Below the pieces are notes generated by a model. That model made no database searches, was not told the origin of the DNA, and was given only the letters and a program-made list of their open reading frames with translations. This document shows positions 61,712-64,000 of a stretch of 64,000 nt of DNA, piece by piece (the stretch's first letter is position 1; every line of letters starts with the position of its first letter). The position numbers and the translations under genes are program-made. Source of the DNA: Bradyrhizobium sp. ISRA464 (GTDB lineage Bacteria > Pseudomonadota > Alphaproteobacteria > Rhizobiales > Xanthobacteraceae); the NCBI RefSeq assembly GCF_029910095.1, contig NZ_CP094526.1:7130001-7194000 (forward strand), in the 5' to 3' direction.

Positions 61712-63247
61712 ATGCCAGACGACAACAACTTCGACGACAACAACAAACTGCGTCACAGGATCTTGCCGGCCCGGCGTCTTACGCTGCTCGGCTCCGTTGC
61801 GATGATCGGCGCCGCCCTCGCCGTCGCAGGGCCGTTGGGACACGGCCGATTTGTCGAACGAGCGCTTGCAGCCGCTCCGACGTCACAGACGCAAGGTCCT
61901 GCGGGCTTCGCCGACCTGGTCGCGAAGGTCAAGCCTGCCGTCATTTCGGTGCGCGTGAAGCTGGACGAACGGAGCGATGCAAGTGGTCCCGACGCGGAGA
62001 ACCTGCCCCCGTCTCTGAAAGGCACGCCCTTCGAGAAATTCTTCCGCCAGTTCGGCTTCGACGGTACCCCCGGCGGCAAGCTGCAGCGCCATGAGATCAT
62101 CACCGGCGTCGGCTCCGGTTTCTTCATTTCCGCTGATGGTTATGCCGTGACCAACAATCACGTCGTCGATCATGCCAAGTCGGTTCAGGTCACGACCGAC
62201 GACGGCACCATCTATACCGCGAAGGTGATCGGCACCGATCCGAAGACCGATCTTGCGCTCATCAAGGTCGACGGCAAGAAGGACTTTACTTACGTCAATC
62301 TCGAAAGCCAGGTTCCTCGCGTCGGCGACTGGGTCGTGGCGGTCGGTAATCCCTATGGCCTTGGCGGCACCGTGACGGCCGGCATCATCTCGGCCGAGGG
62401 ACGCGATATCGGCGCTGGCCCCTACGACAACTACATCCAGATCGACGCGCCCATCAACAAGGGCAACTCCGGCGGGCCGACCTTCGACACCAATGGCAAC
62501 GTCATCGGCGTCAACACCGCGATCTATTCGCCGTCCGGCGGCTCGGTCGGCATCGGCTTCGATGTGCCGGCGCCGACCGTGAAAATGATCGTCGCCCAGC
62601 TCAAGGAACACGGCTCCGTGACGCGCGGCTGGCTCGGCGTACAGGTGCAGCCGGTCACGAAGGGCATCGCCGAAAGCCTCGGCCTGAAACAGGCTCAGGG
62701 CGCGCTGGTCGACGAAGCTCAGCCGGACACGCCGGCCGCACAGGCCGGCCTCCGGCCCGGCGACGTGATCACGTCGGTCAACGGCAACGCGGTCAAGGAC
62801 TCGCGGACGCTCGCGCGAGAGATTTCGGCGATGGCGCCCGGCAGCTCGGCGAAGCTCGACATCCTGCGCAAGGGCGAGACGCAGACGGTGACGGTGACCC
62901 TCGCCAAGATGCCGAACGACACCCGGAAGGTCGCGCGGGCGGATGATTCCGAGCAAGGGTCGTCGAAAGACATTCCTCATCTCGGTCTGTCGGTTGCTCC
63001 GGCCGGCGACGTCGGGGGCGCCGGCGACAAGGGCGTCGTGGTCATGGCGGTCGATCCGGACGGTCCGGCAGCCGAGCACGGCCTGCAGTCCGGGGATGTC
63101 ATCCTTTCGGTCGGAGGCAAGAGCGTCGGTTCCGCAGCCGACCTTCGCAACGCACTCTCGGACGCGAAGTCCGACGGCAAGCATGATGTCCTGATGCGCG
63201 TGAAGACGTCGGACAATACCCACTTCGTCGCCATGCCGATCGGTTAA
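61712..63247 (+). CDS. degP: Periplasmic serine protease DegP/HtrA (Do family)
   Basis: A 511-residue Do-type protease. A membrane/signal segment occurs at about residues 24-40. The protease domain has the triad His in VTNNHVVDH, Asp in DPKTDLALIKV and Ser in NKGNSGGPTFD. Two PDZ domains follow, around residues 290-385 (GAPQ-type RGWLGVQVQPVTKG) and 415-505 (DVILSVGGKSVGS). It degrades or refolds damaged periplasmic proteins. ATG at 61712 follows GGGAGAAA; a start at 61652 is less likely. Confidence 0.94.
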   Translation: MPDDNNFDDNNKLRHRILPARRLTLLGSVAMIGAALAVAGPLGHGRFVERALAAAPTSQTQGPAGFADLVAKVKPAVISVRVKLDERSDASGPDAENLPPSLKGTPFEKFFRQFGFDGTPGGKLQRHEIITGVGSGFFISADGYAVTNNHVVDHAKSVQVTTDDGTIYTAKVIGTDPKTDLALIKVDGKKDFTYVNLESQVPRVGDWVVAVGNPYGLGGTVTAGIISAEGRDIGAGPYDNYIQIDAPINKGNSGGPTFDTNGNVIGVNTAIYSPSGGSVGIGFDVPAPTVKMIVAQLKEHGSVTRGWLGVQVQPVTKGIAESLGLKQAQGALVDEAQPDTPAAQAGLRPGDVITSVNGNAVKDSRTLAREISAMAPGSSAKLDILRKGETQTVTVTLAKMPNDTRKVARADDSEQGSSKDIPHLGLSVAPAGDVGGAGDKGVVVMAVDPDGPAAEHGLQSGDVILSVGGKSVGSAADLRNALSDAKSDGKHDVLMRVKTSDNTHFVAMPIG

Positions 63248-63452
63248 GCATGACGGCCGGCCTGCCGTCGCGTATCCTCCAATCGCGACGGCAGGGCTCG
63301 TTGACTGAGGTTCCGATCAAATTTCGGTGCCAGCACCGGACCGGCTATCGGAAAGCCCCGAATGGCCCGAATATGCCAATCGACATCTGCTGCGCCGCCG
63401 CGGTTTCCGCGGCACGCTCGCGTCTTAAGCGCATTCACCGGACGAGCAAGCA

Positions 63453-64000
63453 ATGAAGACATCCCATTTTCGCGCCATCGCAATCGCCTGTGCGGCGTCG
63501 GCCGCCGTCGTCGGTCTGGGTCTGGCACCCCGCGTGCTTGCCGGCCCTTCAACGACCGACCTCGGACTTCTCTCGGGCGTGATGCAGCTCGTGCAGCAGG
63601 ACTATGTGCATCCGGTCGACTCGAGCCAGCTCACCGATGCCGCCCTGAAGGGAATGCTGTCCCGCCTCGATCCGCACTCGTCCTACATGACCGAGCCGGA
63701 ATTCCGCGAGTCGAAGGAGGACATCAACGGCAAGTTCGGCGGCATCGGCCTCAAGATCACGGATCGTAACGGAGTACCGACTGTTCTCTCCCCGATCGAC
63801 GACACGCCGGGTGCCCGTGCCGGCCTGCAGCCGGGCGATGCGATCGTTTCGGTCGACGGCCAGAGCACGCGCGGCGCGGATCTGATGGAGGTGATCAGGA
63901 AGATTCGCGGAACACCGGGAACGATCATCAGGTTAACGATCCTGCGCGATGGCAAGCCGCCCTTCGACGTGCCCCTCACCCGGCAGGTCATCGAAATCCA
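63453..64000 (+). CDS. ctpA: C-terminal processing protease, S41 family, CtpA-like (partial)
   Basis: The first 182 residues of an S41 peptidase, cut off by the window end. A signal peptide (HFRAIAIACAASAAVVGLGL then APRVLA) is followed by LGLLSGVMQLVQQDYVHPVD and MLSRLDPHSSYMTEPEF, the family start, then a PDZ domain (KFGGIGLKITDRNGVPTVL and GARAGLQPGDAIVSVDG). The catalytic Ser-Lys part lies beyond 64000. ATG at 63453 is used. It follows degP by 205 bp, so two envelope proteases are neighbours. Confidence 0.88.
   Translation, partial: MKTSHFRAIAIACAASAAVVGLGLAPRVLAGPSTTDLGLLSGVMQLVQQDYVHPVDSSQLTDAALKGMLSRLDPHSSYMTEPEFRESKEDINGKFGGIGLKITDRNGVPTVLSPIDDTPGARAGLQPGDAIVSVDGQSTRGADLMEVIRKIRGTPGTIIRLTILRDGKPPFDVPLTRQVIEI

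Overview
The window looks like a chromosomal segment of a high-GC alphaproteobacterium of the Bradyrhizobium/Rhizobiales type. The support is gene content and style: two PilZ proteins, a tamA-tamB pair, glucarate/galactarate genes, LigJ/LigK aromatic catabolism genes, many GntR/TetR/LysR/Lrp regulators, and GC-rich palindromic intergenic repeats. This placement is inferred from family resemblance and base composition; there is no rRNA or other marker gene. I saw no rRNA, tRNA or CRISPR array.

Layout. 0-3.1 kb: a GntR/FCD regulator and a Rieske aromatic monooxygenase with two TGTATACA palindromes upstream, then an L,D-transpeptidase-like DUF2778 protein. 3.2-9.8 kb: a nested mobile-element junction. 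The 5' part of an IS110 transposase abuts an IS1380-type element, which abuts a group II intron, which abuts the 3' end of a GGDEF-EAL gene that also carries a one-base frameshift. 9.9-13.8 kb: DOPA-dioxygenase-like protein, a decayed TetR/SnoaL/DUF3237 locus, a methyltransferase, an orphan protein and two PilZ proteins. 14.2-18.5 kb: a crotonase lacking both catalytic glutamates, then a minus-strand module (SDR, DUF1932 dehydrogenase, dihydroxyphthalate-decarboxylase-like protein, TetR) with a perfect operator over the TetR start. 18.6-24.7 kb: SMP-30 lactonase and aldose epimerase, HDAC-type amidohydrolase, TetR, desaturase, MetX-like hydrolase.

24.9-33.0 kb is a full catabolic set for D-glucarate and galactarate: MFS carrier, LysR regulator, KDG dehydratase (kdgD), glucarate dehydratase (gudD), 2-oxoglutarate semialdehyde dehydrogenase and galactarate dehydratase (garD). 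Both acids would converge on 5-dehydro-4-deoxyglucarate and leave as 2-oxoglutarate. 33-43 kb: CYTH-CHAD protein, a leuC-leuD-leuB cluster, alanine dehydrogenase with a divergent Lrp/AsnC regulator, cytochrome b561, an unknown membrane protein and a glutamine amidotransferase. 43.5-46.6 kb: a transporter with two fused permease domains and an ATPase carrying an AAA-associated C-terminal domain, with no binding protein nearby. 46.7-53.1 kb: tamA-tamB, the outer-membrane assembly module.

53.3-58.3 kb: LysR, MFS, LigJ and LigK, the lower steps of protocatechuate 4,5-cleavage or gallate breakdown without the ring-cleavage enzyme; ligK sits between two copies of a ~120-bp palindromic repeat next to an internally deleted SDR. 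58.3-64 kb: a small outer-membrane barrel protein, a complete IS110-family transposase, a truncated royal-jelly-type protein, a DegP/HtrA protease and the start of a CtpA-type S41 protease that runs off the window.

I did not find a clear new multi-gene system. The best leads for something undescribed are the SBP-less fused transporter with its structured leader (43.2-46.6 kb), the TetR-controlled four-gene module (15.1-18.5 kb), and the candidate guide-RNA-bearing flanks of the two IS110 elements.
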